64,000 bases of DNA. It comes from Diplolepis rosae. Lineage: Eukaryota; Arthropoda; Insecta; Hymenoptera; Diplolepididae. Each line of letters opens with the position of its first letter. The stretch's first letter is position 1. Made by a program: the position numbers and the translations under genes. Where the stretch lies: the NCBI GenBank assembly GCA_030998225.1, contig JAPYXD010000686.1:1860001-1924000 (forward strand). The letters are read 5' to 3'. Below the pieces are notes generated by a model. The model was not told the origin of the DNA. It ran no database searches and saw only the letters and a list, made by a program, of their open reading frames with translations. Positions 9,476 to 21,189 of the stretch are shown here, in pieces.

Positions 9476-10969
9476 ATTTTAATTCAATTTACTAGCTAAC
9501 GTCTAGAGCCAATTACCATATCAATATTTCTCTCTTTATTGTTAAAAATAATTAACAAATCACCGGGTAGAGGACAAGCCAAATAAATTAAATAACAAAT
9601 TCGGTTGAACAAGAATAGTTTATTGGAAATTACTATATTGACCCAAGCGACTTGTAAAGAACAAAAAAGTCGGTGGCTGGCTGGTTTTCCTTTTTTTGGC
9701 AGAATCTAGTTTGTCCAACCCTAAAAAAAAACACACCGATAGCCTAAGTGTGAAAAGGTAAAGAGAAGATTAATAAAAAAAATCTTTTTACTTTTATTGA
9801 CTTACCAGTTTGTTTTGATGTTAAGGGCCGATTAGATAAGATAGTCATTTGTTGGTGTTGATCCTTGCTGGTGCCAATCGCAGGTATAATCCTTTTTTTT
9901 TGTTCCCTACACTGACACGTAATCCTCGTTTTGAACAATTGTGTTGCGGCTGAAATTATGTCACTGGTTACTCTATTATGACGACAGCGACGGTTTTGAA
10001 ATTGGATACACTCAGACTCCGAGAGTTTTGACTGCCTCCATAGGCCTTGACATCAGGTATATATTGTCTCCTGTAGGTCCAATCCGTAGAACGAAAGCAT
10101 GGGAGTTTGAGTTACATGCTTTTAATAGCTTTTTCGAAGCGCATTGATATCTTAGGTGTCAGTGTGTTGAATTGAAACTATGGGCCAGCTTTGCTTGTGT
10201 GCTGCGTTGGTGAGCTTAGGGGCTCACACCGATTTTCCAAGTCCGCCAGGGTCGGATTTCATGGTGTTGGTTCTACTCACATCTTCTTAAGGAGCTGTGT
10301 AAACCCGTGCCACCGGGTTTAGGTAGATTTAGTCATAAGGGTCAATTACATTATTTTTATACATAGGTAGTAAGGTAAATTACGAAAATATAGTTGTATT
10401 ACAATAGGTATTTAATTTTAATTTAATTTTAATATTTAAACATACTTAATTTTTTGAAAATGATGTAATAATTATGAACGAATGTAATTTATAATTAACC
10501 AATGGTTGTTGCTAAATGAATAATAACAAATTGCATGAGATAAAAGTAATAATAATAATTAATATTATTATAATCATTATAAATATTATTACTCAATATT
10601 AAAAGAATTTGAAAATCTTTCTGTCGAAAAGCAGAAAGATTTTTAATTCTCTAAATATTGAATTTCTTTGCATTTATTTGCGATATAAGAGTTTGAAACC
10701 GTCTACGAGGACACCTGTCGACAACGTTTCCTATATGATACGCGACTAGTGATGCTTTGATAATGTAGGCAGTGACAACAATTCCTAACTCAACTAATCA
10801 ATTTGAAATATTATTATTTTAAAATTTGAAATAACATTGTTGGTATACATTATTTGTTGCAGTTTGTTAATCGTTTTTTAAAAAAAATAATAATAAAAAT
10901 GATTGATAAAAATAATAATCAAAGGTAATTTGTTGTAATTAATAGTTTATCAATCACATAAATTGTCCT
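9476..10969. other. Intron sequence without recognised genes
   Basis: AT-rich. At 10297-10323 there is a short hairpin, AAACCCGTGCCACCGGGTTT, at the end of a moderately GC-rich 180-bp stretch that could be the 3' end of some retroelement (inference). Around 10600-10660 AATCTTTCTG...CAGAAAGATT forms another hairpin. Confidence 0.4.
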
Positions 10970-11545
10970 TTCTTGCGGCACAGAGGTAGCACCTCGGCTT
11001 CTAGCTGCAGCAACCCGCAACATGCCCCTCCTCACCGCATCTCTAGAAGCACCTGCTTCGGTCTGGCCCTCGGCAGTCTGCCGCCATATGGCCGGAGCTA
11101 AGGCAGCAGAACCACCGATTTACTTCCTTTTTCCTGCTCACCCTACAGTTTATCCACCCGATCCTGATGTGGGTCCCCTTGAGCAGCTTCAGCACGCTTG
11201 CCTCTTCCGAAAGCAGATACGTCTTCCGGTGTCCTCTATAAGGTGTCTTGCTTAGAGAGAACCTTAACTCCAGCTACGCTTTTTGATCTAAAAAGCTTCT
11301 GACGGCATCCTCGACGTCTTCGACGTCTTCCGCTTCGATGGTTGTTTGCTGGTTGGTGATCTCGACCTTGATCCGAGGGATGAGATGGCGGATTGTCCCC
11401 CTGGCTCCAATTACCTCTTTAAAGGTGATGTCCAGCCTCCCTCTACTTTTTGTGGAACATTTCAGTTTCACCAGCAAGTCATTGGAGCACGTCTCCCTCT
11501 TTCCCTGGACACGTCGTTTTCTTTAAATTTGACATCTCCATATTG
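10970..11545 (-). pseudogene. R1-like LINE ORF1 (gag-like) remnant
   Basis: The minus strand encodes a nucleic-acid-binding gag-like ORF1 of an R1-clade LINE. In order: an RNA-recognition-like stretch (GARGTIRHLIPRIKVEITNQ), then in another frame LLKGTHIRIGWINCRVSRKK, which is the conserved line just before the zinc knuckles, then CCHC knuckles (CCLSSGHMAADC and CGEEGHVAGCC), the second preceded by a stop. ORF1 proteins coat the LINE RNA. It is broken by at least one frameshift and stops, and it is cut off at 10970 with no ORF2. It differs from the copy at 12673-13233, so it is a second LINE insertion. Confidence 0.75.
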
Positions 11546-11599
11546 ATCCCACCAATAGCTAGAGAAGTATTCGGTCTGCCCTGTAAAGCCCCGCATGCA

Positions 11600-11880
11600 T
11601 ATGACATATATTTGAGATATATATTTTGTGAGAAGTGTCAAAAAAAATAACTAACTTATATTTATGTTGAGAAGAACGAGAACAATTTTCGTACTACGAA
11701 AATAATACTTTTTCTCATATTATCATACATACATTTGAGATAAATCTCTTCTAAGACGTCTCAACAAAAAATAAATATTAAACTTATATTTAAATTACGA
11801 GGAACGAAATCATTTTTGGTACCAAGAAAAATGGTACACTTTTTAAAACTAATATAGTAATTTACCTTCGAAGTAGTTTG
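11600..11880. repeat. Second array of the 120-bp repeat
   Basis: About 2.3 diverged units related to 9180-9475, with TTTGAGATA at 11611 and 11731 giving a period of about 120 bp. It directly follows the LINE ORF1 remnant. Confidence 0.5.
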
Positions 11881-12399
11881 AATGAAAAGTAAGTCTTTTA
11901 AATCACGAAGTACAAGAACATTATGTAGTAATAAGCAAATAGTAGACTTTCTTATGTTAATATACTCAGAAAGAGTTAAAGTTTTCCAAGAAGGCTCAAC
12001 GTATGCAATCTTTTTAACTTTCATAATAAAATTACGAATAACACAGAAGTGTTGCAAAAATACTATAAACAGTAATAAAAGGATTACAATTCGTCATCTC
12101 TTGTACAATTATTTGATTCTGTTTAATCATAATCTCATTTTGTTATTACAAGACGCTGAAAATATAAAAAAATTGATTAATTACTTGATTTCTGGAATTG
12201 ATACCAATTTGCAATCAACTTCCGCACTCATACTAATCACCAAAAATAATACAAATAGAATATTCAGAAAATTAAAAATAAAAGGGGAAGAAATAAAAGA
12301 TACGAGACCTTCGGACAAAGGAGGTTTAATAGATTTCAGAAGAGTCCAATGTTTCGAAGCCGGAATGTCTCTATATATACCCCAAAGAGGCTAACAAAG
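11881..12399 (+). other. AT-rich stretch with an uncharacterised 170-codon ORF
   Basis: An ATG-started frame stays open from 11882 to 12394. Composition is Ile/Leu/Lys/Asn-rich as expected from AT-rich DNA, and no domain is recognised. The last 40 codons cross toward the LINE start. I think it is chance, but the length is above average for the region. Confidence 0.25.
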
Positions 12400-12672
12400 G
12401 GCGAGAAGAGGGTTGCGCCTTCTCCGCCTAAGGAATGGATTCCCTAGAAAGGAAAGGGGAATATATCTCCCGCCTATGCTGCGGCCACCAGAGGCCAGTC
12501 CCCACAAAAGGATAGGGAATGGCAGCTGGAAAGGAAAAGAAAAAAATGAGAAAAAAAGGTTCCTGTGCCTTCCACGCAGGAACATAGGGAGACGGGGTAG
12601 ATGCCGCGGCACTCTCCGGCCGCCAGGTCGGGCAATCCTATCAGGGTGCCAGCGAAGGACGGTTAGTCCTAA

Positions 12673-13233
12673 GCCGAAATCCTGATAGCCATGAAGGCCA
12701 ATGTGAACCTCCAAAATTCGAACGCGGAGGTCCTCTCTGTCCGAAGAACCAGGAGGGAGATAGGCCTCCTGGTCCTGAAAACGGGGAGTGCTGTCTCGGT
12801 CTTCAAAAAGGCGCTTGATCAGGCCGTCGGGCAAGAAGGCCGATGTTAAGTCTTTGGTCTCGAAAGGTCGCTAGAATTTAAGGACCTCGACGAGAACGTG
12901 ACAAGGGAAGAGTTTGTTGCTGCGCTATGCATCGCTCTGGGCAAGCCGGACCTCAGGGACCAGTGCAGGCTGTACAAATGCTTCAGTAGTGTGCAGACTG
13001 CGGTGGTCTGTTTAAACAAGGCGGACGCTCGCAGCTTGTTCGGACTTGGTAAGCTAAGGGTAGGGTGGGTAAACTGCCGCATCGGAGAGCATGTCGAGGT
13101 TGCCCGGTGTTTCAGGTGCCAGAAATATGGCCACGTGTCGCGCGGCTGCACTCTTCCAGTCAAGAAAGATGCCTGCTGGAGATGTGGGGACACGTCGCAC
13201 GTAGCCAAGAAGCGCAAGGTTGCCCCTAGGTAA
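12673..13233 (+). pseudogene. R1-like ORF1 (gag-like) with zinc knuckles
   Basis: One frame runs from 12673 to the stop at 13231 with a single internal stop at 12847-12849. It ends with the RNA-binding region: VGWVNCRIGEHVEVARC, a knuckle CFRCQKYGHVSRGC (C-X2-C-X4-H-X4-C) and a second knuckle CWRCGDTSHVAKKRK that has lost its last Cys. R1 ORF1 proteins bind LINE RNA and enter the nucleus. The upstream part to about 12400 is GC-rich and probably ORF1 leader, but I cannot follow a frame there. Confidence 0.8.
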
Positions 13234-13337
13234 CGGACTTGTGCCGATAGGGGCAAAAAAGATGTTCCCATGCCTCGGGGAGCGGTTCTTGCCCAATATT
13301 TAGGGCAGAGTTCCGGGAGGTTGACGGGTGTAAAGTG

Positions 13338-15140
13338 AAATTTCTACAACTCAACCTCGGGAGAGGAAAGAAAGCCCAGGACCTTCTGTTGCAGACTGCC
13401 AGTGAGAGGGGGGCTGATGTGTTGCTCATTAGTGAGCAACACAAATGGTCCGAAAACTCTGCTGGGTAACAGGATGCATCATGGAGGATTGGGACCCTTG
13501 TTTGCAGCCCTGATTTGAGCATCGGAGATTTCCTGGAGACCGAGCGAGGTACGTTTGGGTGGAGGTGGCGGGGGTACGTATGTACAGCTGCTACTTTTCT
13601 CCCAACGATCCTTTCGAGACCTTCGACACCCAGTTCCTTCTCCTTGAGGAAAGCCTCAGAGAGGCTAGTAGGCTCTGCTTCATTGCGGGTGACTTTAAGA
13701 GTAAGTCGCCTGAGTGGGGAGAAGCCCGTCGGGACAGAAGGGGAATCTTGGTCAGTGAGATAGCCGCTAGGAATGACCTGATTGTATTAAATCGGTCGAT
13801 TATCGACCTCACAATTTCCGAGTCCCGACTTGCCTCAAGGATAGGCTACTGGTGTGTCCTTGAGGTAATAACCTTGAGTGACTACCAGTGCATTGAGTTC
13901 AGCATCCAGGAACCGAGTCACGCAGTGCATGTGGGAAGGAGCGGCAAGGTGAGGAGCCCCTCTTGGAACACAAAACGACCCTCAACGCTCACGGGTGGGC
14001 CCACTTGTTTGGAACGTCATGTATGACGATTTCCTGCGCATGGACCTACCTGCTGGAACGAGCATCATCGGCTTCGTGGACCACGCACTTGTCGTGTGCG
14101 CCGCTGACGGCGTCAGAATCCTGGAAATGAGGATCAATGAAAGTCTGTGGCGGGCAAAGCGTTGGTTGGATAGCAGATGCCTGCAAAAAGGTCCTGAAAA
14201 GACCAAGGCTTTGCTGGTCACGGACAGGAGATCCTTCTAATACCCGAGGATCGTTCTCGAGGAACTTGAAATTGAGTGAAAAAAGAGCATTAAGTACCTG
14301 AGTGTGCAGTTGGATCAAAGGCTTAGCTTCGGCGAACACCTGCGGATCGCGGCTGCCAAAGCCATCCAATGTGGAGCCGCTCTTACTCGGCTCATAACAA
14401 ACATTGTTGGCCCCAGGGAAATTAAAAGAAGGGTTATAGCGAGCGTGGTAAATTCGAAGCTGCCTTATGCCGCCCCGATCTGGAAAAGTGCTCCTAACAA
14501 CCATGCTATCCAGCAATAGCTGTTCTCGGCACAGCGAGGTGTGGTTCTGAGAAATGTCCTGGTCCTGGAGAGCGCCCCATCAGCAGACTTATTAGCGGAG
14601 GAAAGAAAGGAGATCTTTCAGCTCCGTAAGGAGCTCACCTTCTTAACAAACCTGCAGGAAATCGCTCGCGGAAGGGAGGCCGTCCGCAAGGATGGAAGGC
14701 GCAGACTCGTCGAGAAATGGCAGACAAGATTGCGTGGTAACCGAACCGGGAGATGGACATACCGTCTAATCCCGGAGCTCGCCTTCTGACTGGATATAAA
14801 GCAAGGTCGAGTCGGCTTTTACCTGGCGCAAGCGCTTCGGGCCATGGTTTTCTTAATGCCTACCTGAAGCACTTCAAGAAAAGAGACGATGAGTCGTGTC
14901 GCTACTGCGGATCCCTTATGTAAAATGCAGATCACACACTCTTTGTCTGTTCCAGGTGTATTGCGGAGAGGGAAGCTGTCGGTCGGGCAGTATGTGCACA
15001 TCTCACTCCTGACACGATGTTCTCTCTCATGCTCCAGGCTGAACAGATATGGATGCTTACCGAGTCATTCATCACCAAGGTGATAAAGACGAGGGAACTC
15101 GTCGGGCGTGCAGAGCGCGGCAAAAACGAGGGTCAGTAGA
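13338..15140 (+). pseudogene. R1-like ORF2: endonuclease, partial RT, zinc finger
   Basis: ORF2 of LINEs nicks target DNA and reverse transcribes. Visible pieces: endonuclease start (LQLNLGRGKKAQDLLLQTAS, LLISEQ) ending at a stop at 13467; endonuclease body with GDFKSKSPEWGEARRDRRG, where the usual catalytic Asn of GDFN is Lys. Near 13980 the sequence jumps to the late RT (GPLVWNVMYDDFLRMDLP), so RT fingers and half the palm are missing. The RT active-site box, normally F.DD, reads FVDHALVV. The thumb region and a terminal finger (CRYCGS...HTLFVC) follow with stops at 14238, 14517 and others. The copy is thoroughly inactive. Confidence 0.8.
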
Positions 15141-15395
15141 CATCGCATCTGGGCCTGCATCCGCTGTCCTGCTTCCTCCCCTGGTTGGCGTGGTTATTCG
15201 GCCTGCCTAACGGGCGTGTGTCCGCGGACGGGAGTCCCGGGGGAACGGATGACGGAAATGTCGTACGCGACTTCAAGCTGGAATCAACTGCCTGCGAAGT
15301 TTGAGAGGTATGCCTAGACCCGTCCTGGGAGAGCCCTGTACAACGTCTCTAAAAGATTTCGCAATTTTTCCTCCTCACAAAAAAAAAAGAAAAAA

Positions 15396-16094
15396 TTCAG
15401 CAGAGGTGAAGGGGACATTGGCTTCATTGCACAGATTTTTTTATTGAACCCACTGAAAGTTTTGCTGTTGCATATGTTGTTCGAAAGTTTGCCAAACCCT
15501 GAATTTTTGACTTGGTTTTGTAAGCAATGTTATTCTTATCTTTTTTCCCGTGGAAAGGGAAGTAAAGTTGATAATATATTATGAATCCCAAAATAAAGCG
15601 ACAGTTGAAAATGAATGTTAATCTTCTTTTATATATAATTATATAGCAGATGTTAATATTTTAGAAGTGAAAGTAGTATAATATTGTATGCCCTAAAGGT
15701 ATAATGATTAATTCATATTTACCTACTAATTTTTATCCAAAATAGTGTGCAGTGCAGTGCTCTTGAAACAAATTTTCTTTGTAAAAATTGTATAAAACAA
15801 TTGAGAGAATAATAAAACCTATTGCATTAACTATTTTTCACTAAAACTATTTTTTTAATGGCCGGCAGATGTCCGAGAATTTGTTCCTCGTTGAAGAGGG
15901 CCATCTTGTTGATTTCAATATTTAATTTCTGTATACTAGCAATAATTATGCATTCTAGCGTGAGTCCAGATTGGATGTAACTTTTATGGATCACTTAAAA
16001 TTTCAGTTACCTATCCTTTTTGTTTCACTGCATATTGATGTTTTCAGCCAACGCGAGCGGTGATAATAACGAAAGTCACATTCACTGGTTTCTT
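15396..16094. other. AT-rich spacer
   Basis: Nothing recognised apart from short A/T runs. Confidence 0.4.
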
Positions 16095-16480
16095 ACAATA
16101 AGTTCTTCTTCTCCTTCTACATCACTCCATTGTGGCATCATATGCATCTTACTTTTCACATCAGTTTGGCGAGCAGATCTCAATGTACGCTCTAGATTTC
16201 GACAATCGTAAAGCTTGTCCTTAAACTTGTATTATATATTTTATAATATAAATTTTCGAATTTTTGAGGAAACAACGTATGTCACGCATTGTAATATCAA
16301 GTTTGCATTTGATAGCTCCTGATTTCTTGAGCTATTCGCAAAGATCGGCAATAATGTCTTCTGGAAGAGGTCCTTCTACATGTCCTTGTGTCAGATGAAT
16401 TTGTTTATCAAAATCCAGAAGTGTGAAAATAATCTTCTTTTTCGGAAATTCTTTTATACGCTTTTGCTGGTTCTAGGCCT
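16095..16480 (-). pseudogene. Unidentified protein-coding fragment
   Basis: Read on the minus strand this has protein-like sequence in two blocks. The first (about 16265-16470) includes FDKQIHLTQGHVEGPLPEDI and GAIKCKLDITMRDIRCFL with one stop. The second (about 16106-16225) includes KDKLYDCRNLERTLRSARQT, MMPQWSDVEGEEELIVRNQ, then a stop. The blocks are separated by 40 bp of AT-rich DNA ending in a possible acceptor-like AG. Composition is unlike the surrounding random AT-rich frames. I do not recognise the family. It could be a retrocopy, a gene fragment or a transposon protein. Confidence 0.4.
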
Positions 16481-16599
16481 GGCTTTCTGAAATATTTACG
16501 CATTTATGGCATGTTATTCTCGTAGCAGAATGCATTGAATGTGTCTGACGGACAGCTTCCAGACGAGTGACATTTTGTACTATTACCAGTACCGCACCA

Positions 16600-18489
16600 C
16601 ACTAAGAGAAAATGATCAACCTATGTTACTATTTTCGGAGGTAGCGCAAGGATATTCGTTAAAACCGAGAAATTTTACTGTCCCGTAATTTTTTTTTACT
16701 GTTACCATCCTTAAAATTTACTTATATGCACCAGAATATTTTTTTCAGTAATTTTCACAGTAAGCTATTTTAGAAGTTTCTCTTGATGTCAGAAATAAAA
16801 TACAAGCCTAACAGAAAAATATGCCTTTAGGGTTTTGCGAAGAAATACAATTCATATAAGAGCGACTTTTGCTGTGAGTTTGTTAAAAAATCTCGGGAGT
16901 CAACAAGCAATTTTTACGGTTTTTTGACTGGAAAACTCGGTGGGACTGTGTGAATTTGCATGTAATCCTGATAATCATATGCGAGAACGTGTGTGTATGT
17001 CTGTGTATCTGATTGTGTCGAGGTCGCGACAACATGTATTTCGATTAACATGGGGTGAATAGTAACATCAATTGAAACTCTCACAGTAAACATAAGCAGT
17101 AGAAGTTACTACATAAGAGTAGTTAGAAAAACAAACTGGTGATGAGTAAATAAGTGTAGTATTTTTTTAAATAGTACTTCATTAGTTGGAATTACTTATT
17201 GTAAACTTATAATTTCGTTAACCCATTAACGCCCAAAATCACAGACTTTTTAACTCATTTTTGGCCCTTATTGACAAAGCGAAAAAGGGAATATATCATG
17301 AACAGACCTTGCATACATAATGCTTTTGGGTCTCCTCTTTCGATTTATGAAGTCAAAATTTTTTTTTCACTCTAAAATAGATCATATTGATTCAATCTAC
17401 TTATTTACTAAATCCATCATCCAACTTCATTTAGCCACATACATCAAGCGTTGGAGAATATGCAGATCGGGAAGTATAAATTCAGAACTTTACGAATTTT
17501 TTCCGCTGAATTAGTGGTCTCAATAAAAAAATGTCTAGAAACATTTTTGATCACATATTTTACATAAAATACGAAAATATTTTTTTTTTATCAACATATT
17601 ATTGAATCTTCAAGACTTGGACCGACATATTGGATCCGCCATTTTGAATTTTCTAACACTGTCACAGGATTTTCGTATAATGTGCATAAAAACATAGGAA
17701 AATTGAATTTAATAAAGGTTCAGGAATTTTCATCAACGATAATCTTGGAAAAACTTGGTATTTCCCAAGTTCTCCAAGCACCATATTGAATCCGCCATTA
17801 ATCAGGTCATTACATATACTAGAAGAGGTCTGTACATAAATAATCAATCAAACTTTGACAGTTTAATCAATAAAATTCCGTGTATTACCCAATTATCTTA
17901 GAAATGTCATGAAAAAACGCGTATTTTTCCAAATTTCCATAGTTTTCTGCCATTTTGGAAAAGATAATACATAGGGAGCTGGACCAAAAAATATGTTTCA
18001 TAAACCACCACTATTTTAAGTACCCTTGTCCATAACTTGAAATAGATCAATATGCTTTATCCATTTGAAAAAATAAAGAATAAAAAAAAAATTTCAAATT
18101 TTCGGTACTTTTTTTAATTAAAATGCCATATTAGTTTTTCAGTGCACGGTACTGTAGTTTTGACTTCATAAATCGAAAGATGAGACCCAAAAACATTATG
18201 TATACAAGGTTTGGTCATGATATATTCCCTTTTTGCTTTGTCAACAAGGGCCAAAAATGAGTTAAAAAGTCTGTGATTTTGGGCGTTAATGAGTTAAGAG
18301 ATAATTTTCTTGATTCAAAAGTTTCATCATATTTTTGGAATTGAAAAACTCACATGTTTTAGATTCTGAACATACTCTGATTTTACTCTTGAAAACAAAA
18401 ATTAAAAGACCTATATAAAGTATCACTAATGTACAATAATAAAAATTAATACTAAATTAATACTAAAAGATGCTATTTTTCTCTCAGTG
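16600..18489. mobile_element. CACT-ended element
   Basis: The insertion begins CACTAAGAGAAAAT and ends ATTTTTCTCTCAGTG, imperfect inverted ends of about 13 bp. The host repeat outside is continuous across it, which fixes the borders; the flanks share only CA. CACTA/CACTG ends suggest a CACTA-like or related DNA transposon, but no transposase is left. Inside lies the TTAA-flanked element at 17222-18293. Confidence 0.6.
17222..18293. mobile_element. TTAA-flanked non-autonomous element (piggyBac-like)
   Basis: A 1,072-bp insertion has TTAA at 17218-17221 and 18294-18297. It has inverted ends CCCATTAACGCCCAAAATCA and, reversed, CTCATTAACGCCCAAAATCA, extending about 140 bp (matching through AGACTTTTTAACTCATTTTT and the CTTTCGATTTATGAAGTC segment). 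TTAA duplication with CCC-starting ends is the piggyBac signature. No transposase code is present, so it would have been mobilised in trans. Confidence 0.8.
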
Positions 18490-18830
18490 CAATACGGATT
18501 TTCAGTACAGGCATATTACAATTTCCAGTACGGACAGGTAACTCCCAGCCGAGTGACATTTTGTACTAATGCCAGTACCGCACCAGCACAGACCTTCGGT
18601 ACATGCATACTACTATTTGAAGTAAAGCACCAATACAGATTTTCAGTACAGGCGCAGAACCATTTTTAGTACTGCGCCAGTACCGACAAACAACTTCCAG
18701 CCGAATGACATTTCGGACGAATACCAGTAACCAGCCGTTTCCCACCCGTTATTATGCCAGTACAATACCAGTACCGACATCCGCCCGGCGGTACTGGCGT
18801 AGTACCAAGCCAGTTGTGAATTTCCACGTC

Positions 18831-19868
18831 GGTAAAAAATAGTCCAAAGAAAATTGCAAACCCTTTTAAGATAAATCATTTTGCTTATTGCCATTTTTTC
18901 GTATTTGGTGAGGTTTAACCAAAAAACATCAAACTTTCAAAAGTTATCGTGTATACAGACAGACAACATCGCAAAAACCATTTTTTCGGGTTCTGGGGGT
19001 CTCAAGAGGTGAAGATCTCATAAAAACCAGCAGGGGGTGTCAAATGTTACATAACCTTCTCTGATGAGAATGTTAAAATGCAAATTTTTGAAGATGCAAC
19101 TGAACTACAAATTGAAACAGTCAAACTAGAATTTTCTGAATCGGAAACATGGAAACTTTTGAAATTAGCAATTTTTCAGTTTATGTGTGCAATGATGTGT
19201 TAAATATATAAAATGAGTTTTATTCCCTGCACTTGTGAATTGTTGAATCCTTTATAATCTTTTAAATTATTTTAAATCTTTTAAAATCCTTTAAAATCCC
19301 GTTAAGTTTTTTAAAATATTACAATATTCCTTAAAATCCTTTAAAATCTCGGTCTACAAATCCGTTTAAATCTTCCAAATACTTTGGAATTTCTTAAAAT
19401 CTATTAAAAACTCTGAAAATATTTTTAAATTCTTCAAATCCGTTAAAATCACTTAAAATACACTAACAATTAAAGAAATTCCCGAACGAAAAATAAATGC
19501 AGACACTTCTTGCTTTCTTCCGGTCTTAAAAAATTCCTAGTTTAACTAGCACCCTGATTTTTCTGAGGAAATGTCAGTCATGGGGGGAAAAACGCCGATC
19601 ATGTCTATAATAACGTGCCTTTTAATCTTTATTTTGTATGTGTTACAAGCACCTTTTTATTTTCTGTTCAATTTAAAAATTGAATTATTTCAGAAATTTT
19701 TCATATTTCCTTTTTTCTGCAGGAAATTATTAACGTTAATTATTTTATTATTATTCAAATAAAATAAAAAATAAATGAATTGATTAAATGAAATATTATT
19801 AAAATTATTAACACTAATCTACATTTTTTTTCAAAAAAGGGCTTGTATTAATAGTGTTTCATATATGT
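18831..19868. other. Spacer with a retroelement-like tail and a degenerate minisatellite
   Basis: At 18955-19080 the string CAGACAGACAAC...AAAAACCATTTTTTCGGGTT...GGGGGTCTCAAGAGGTG is related to 54015-54110 and looks like the 3' end of a dispersed retroelement. At 19250-19450 a degenerate 10-12 base unit (CCTTTAAAATC) is repeated about fifteen times. No gene seen. Confidence 0.5.
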
Positions 19869-20330
19869 ACAGGGTTTTACAATTAGAGGTTTCATTTTGA
19901 ATAATCTACTATTTTGATAGCTGTCATAATAAGAGGTGTTCTTTTTGACAGATGATAGCTAAAAACTATGCCATTAATAAAAATGGAACGACACATGCTT
20001 CAAGAACGCATTGAAATTGTTAAAATTCACTACAAAAATGTTACCGAAAAATCATTATGAGCGATGAGGCTTATTTTCACCTTGGAGGCTACGTTAATAA
20101 GCAAAATTGTCGCATTTGGAGCTCGGAAAACGTATAGATGATTATTGAAAAGCGTCTCTATCCGAAACGTGTAACTGTTTGGTGTGGTTTTTGAGCAGGA
20201 GGGCTCATTGGGCTTATTTTCTTGAAAACGAAGCTGACGCGGCTGTTTCAGTGAGTGGATTGCGCTATAGAAACATGATTATTGCAATTTCGGCCAGAGT
20301 TGGAAGATGTGGATATTGACGATGTTTATT
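19869..20330 (+). pseudogene. IS630/mariner-type transposase remnant
   Basis: From a terminus-like CAGGGTTTTACAATTAGAGG at 19870 it runs into an N-terminal transposase start (MERHMLQERIEIVKIHYKN). It then jumps to the catalytic domain: IIMSDEAYFHLGGYVNKQNC (first catalytic Asp in MSDEA), RIWSSENV, a stop, then EKRLYPKRVTVWCGF, a stop and AGGLIGPYFLENEADAAVS. The HTH and the second and third acidic residues are missing. DEAHFHLGG.VNKQNCR-type sequence is common in insect IS630-Tc1-mariner elements. Dead copy. Confidence 0.75.
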
Positions 20331-21189
20331 TGTTGCTAAAGTCAACAAATAATGTCGGATGAGAAGATGACATCTGTCAACATCACAAGCAATGTATTAT
20401 GATGAAGATTCGGAAGAAATTCGGCTCGTTTTTGCCTACAAATGCCCATACTGTGCATTTGTTTATATTATTTGTTGTTAAAGTTAACAAATAATAACGG
20501 ATGAGGAATTTTCATGATGAGATATCATCTTAGAGATGGAAACAATTGATTCAGATGCTCAATTGGATTGCACAAATGACCAATCAATTCCGTGCACTAA
20601 TGGTTATATCTATTTGTTTATAACAAATGAATTCACATGTCAACAAAATTATACCATTCTATATACTCCTACGCATAGAAGCTGGGGTGTGACAGGCCTA
20701 GGAAAAATTTACTCCAAGAAATAAAAAATAAAATTCGAAAAATCGACATTTTTTCCGCTATTTACATTAACATAAAAGTTGCAACAACAACAAATTCAAA
20801 AATCGGCCTGCAGCGATCTCTTCAAAATTTAATGTTGGATTTTTCAACAACAAAAAAATCTCAAATCCGTCAAGAATTCAGCTCAGAAAATGATTTTGAA
20901 CCTCGTTTTTCTATTTCACTCCACTGTGCAACGGCGAGAACTTGCTTCCCTTAGTGATTATAGTTTCTATGTCCAAAATTTTCTCACCAGAGCGCGTTGC
21001 ACGCGTCACGCTCTACAAAAGCATTGTGTTGAACGCGTCATTTTCTGAAAAAGTGTAATTAAATAACAATTTAAATAAATATATAATATGTATAATAATA
21101 TATGTATAATAATATATATATATATATATATATATACATGATATTATCTGTCTTCAGCATTTTGAAACCTCCAAAGCTTGGAAATTATA
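20331..21189. other. Spacer with a short direct repeat and AT microsatellite
   Basis: TTGTTGCTAAAGTCAACAAA at 20331 recurs as TTGTTGTTAAAGTTAACAAA near 20472, both followed by TAAT..CGGATGAG. An (AT)n tract lies at 21085-21140. No gene recognised. Confidence 0.45.

Larger units (their letters stand above)
12400..15395 (+). mobile_element. Degenerate R1-like LINE
   Basis: A GC-rich island in AT-rich DNA contains, in the right order, ORF1 with zinc knuckles, an APE-type endonuclease, part of a reverse transcriptase and a C-terminal CCHC-like zinc finger. It ends in a 3' UTR and an A-rich tail (15379-15395) after TTCCTCCTCAC. The 3' end matches the derivative at 2797-3299. Length is about 3 kb against roughly 5-6 kb for R1-clade elements. 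Most of the loss is between endonuclease and RT near 13980. The 5' edge is uncertain. Confidence 0.8.
16553..18830. repeat. CAGTACC-type repeat split by a transposon
   Basis: At 16553-16599 and 18490-18830 there are repeated phrases: CCAGCCGAGTGACATTT, TGCCAGTACCGCACC, GATTTTCAGTACAGGC and (C)AGTACCGACA. The two parts join smoothly if 16600-18489 is removed. Three to four diverged units of roughly 130-180 bp can be traced at 18490-18830. It is a minisatellite or the inner part of an unknown element. Confidence 0.55.

Noticed and set aside
9941..10147. 68-codon ORF
   Set aside because: No domain; part of a moderately GC-rich stretch of unknown origin.
11882..12394. 170-codon ORF
   Set aside because: AT-rich Ile/Leu/Asn/Lys composition, no domain, runs up to the edge of a LINE; treated as chance and listed only as part of a spacer.
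12391..12834. 147-codon minus-strand ORF
   Set aside because: Antisense to the GC-rich R1-like ORF1 region; Arg/Pro/Leu-rich shadow without domain.
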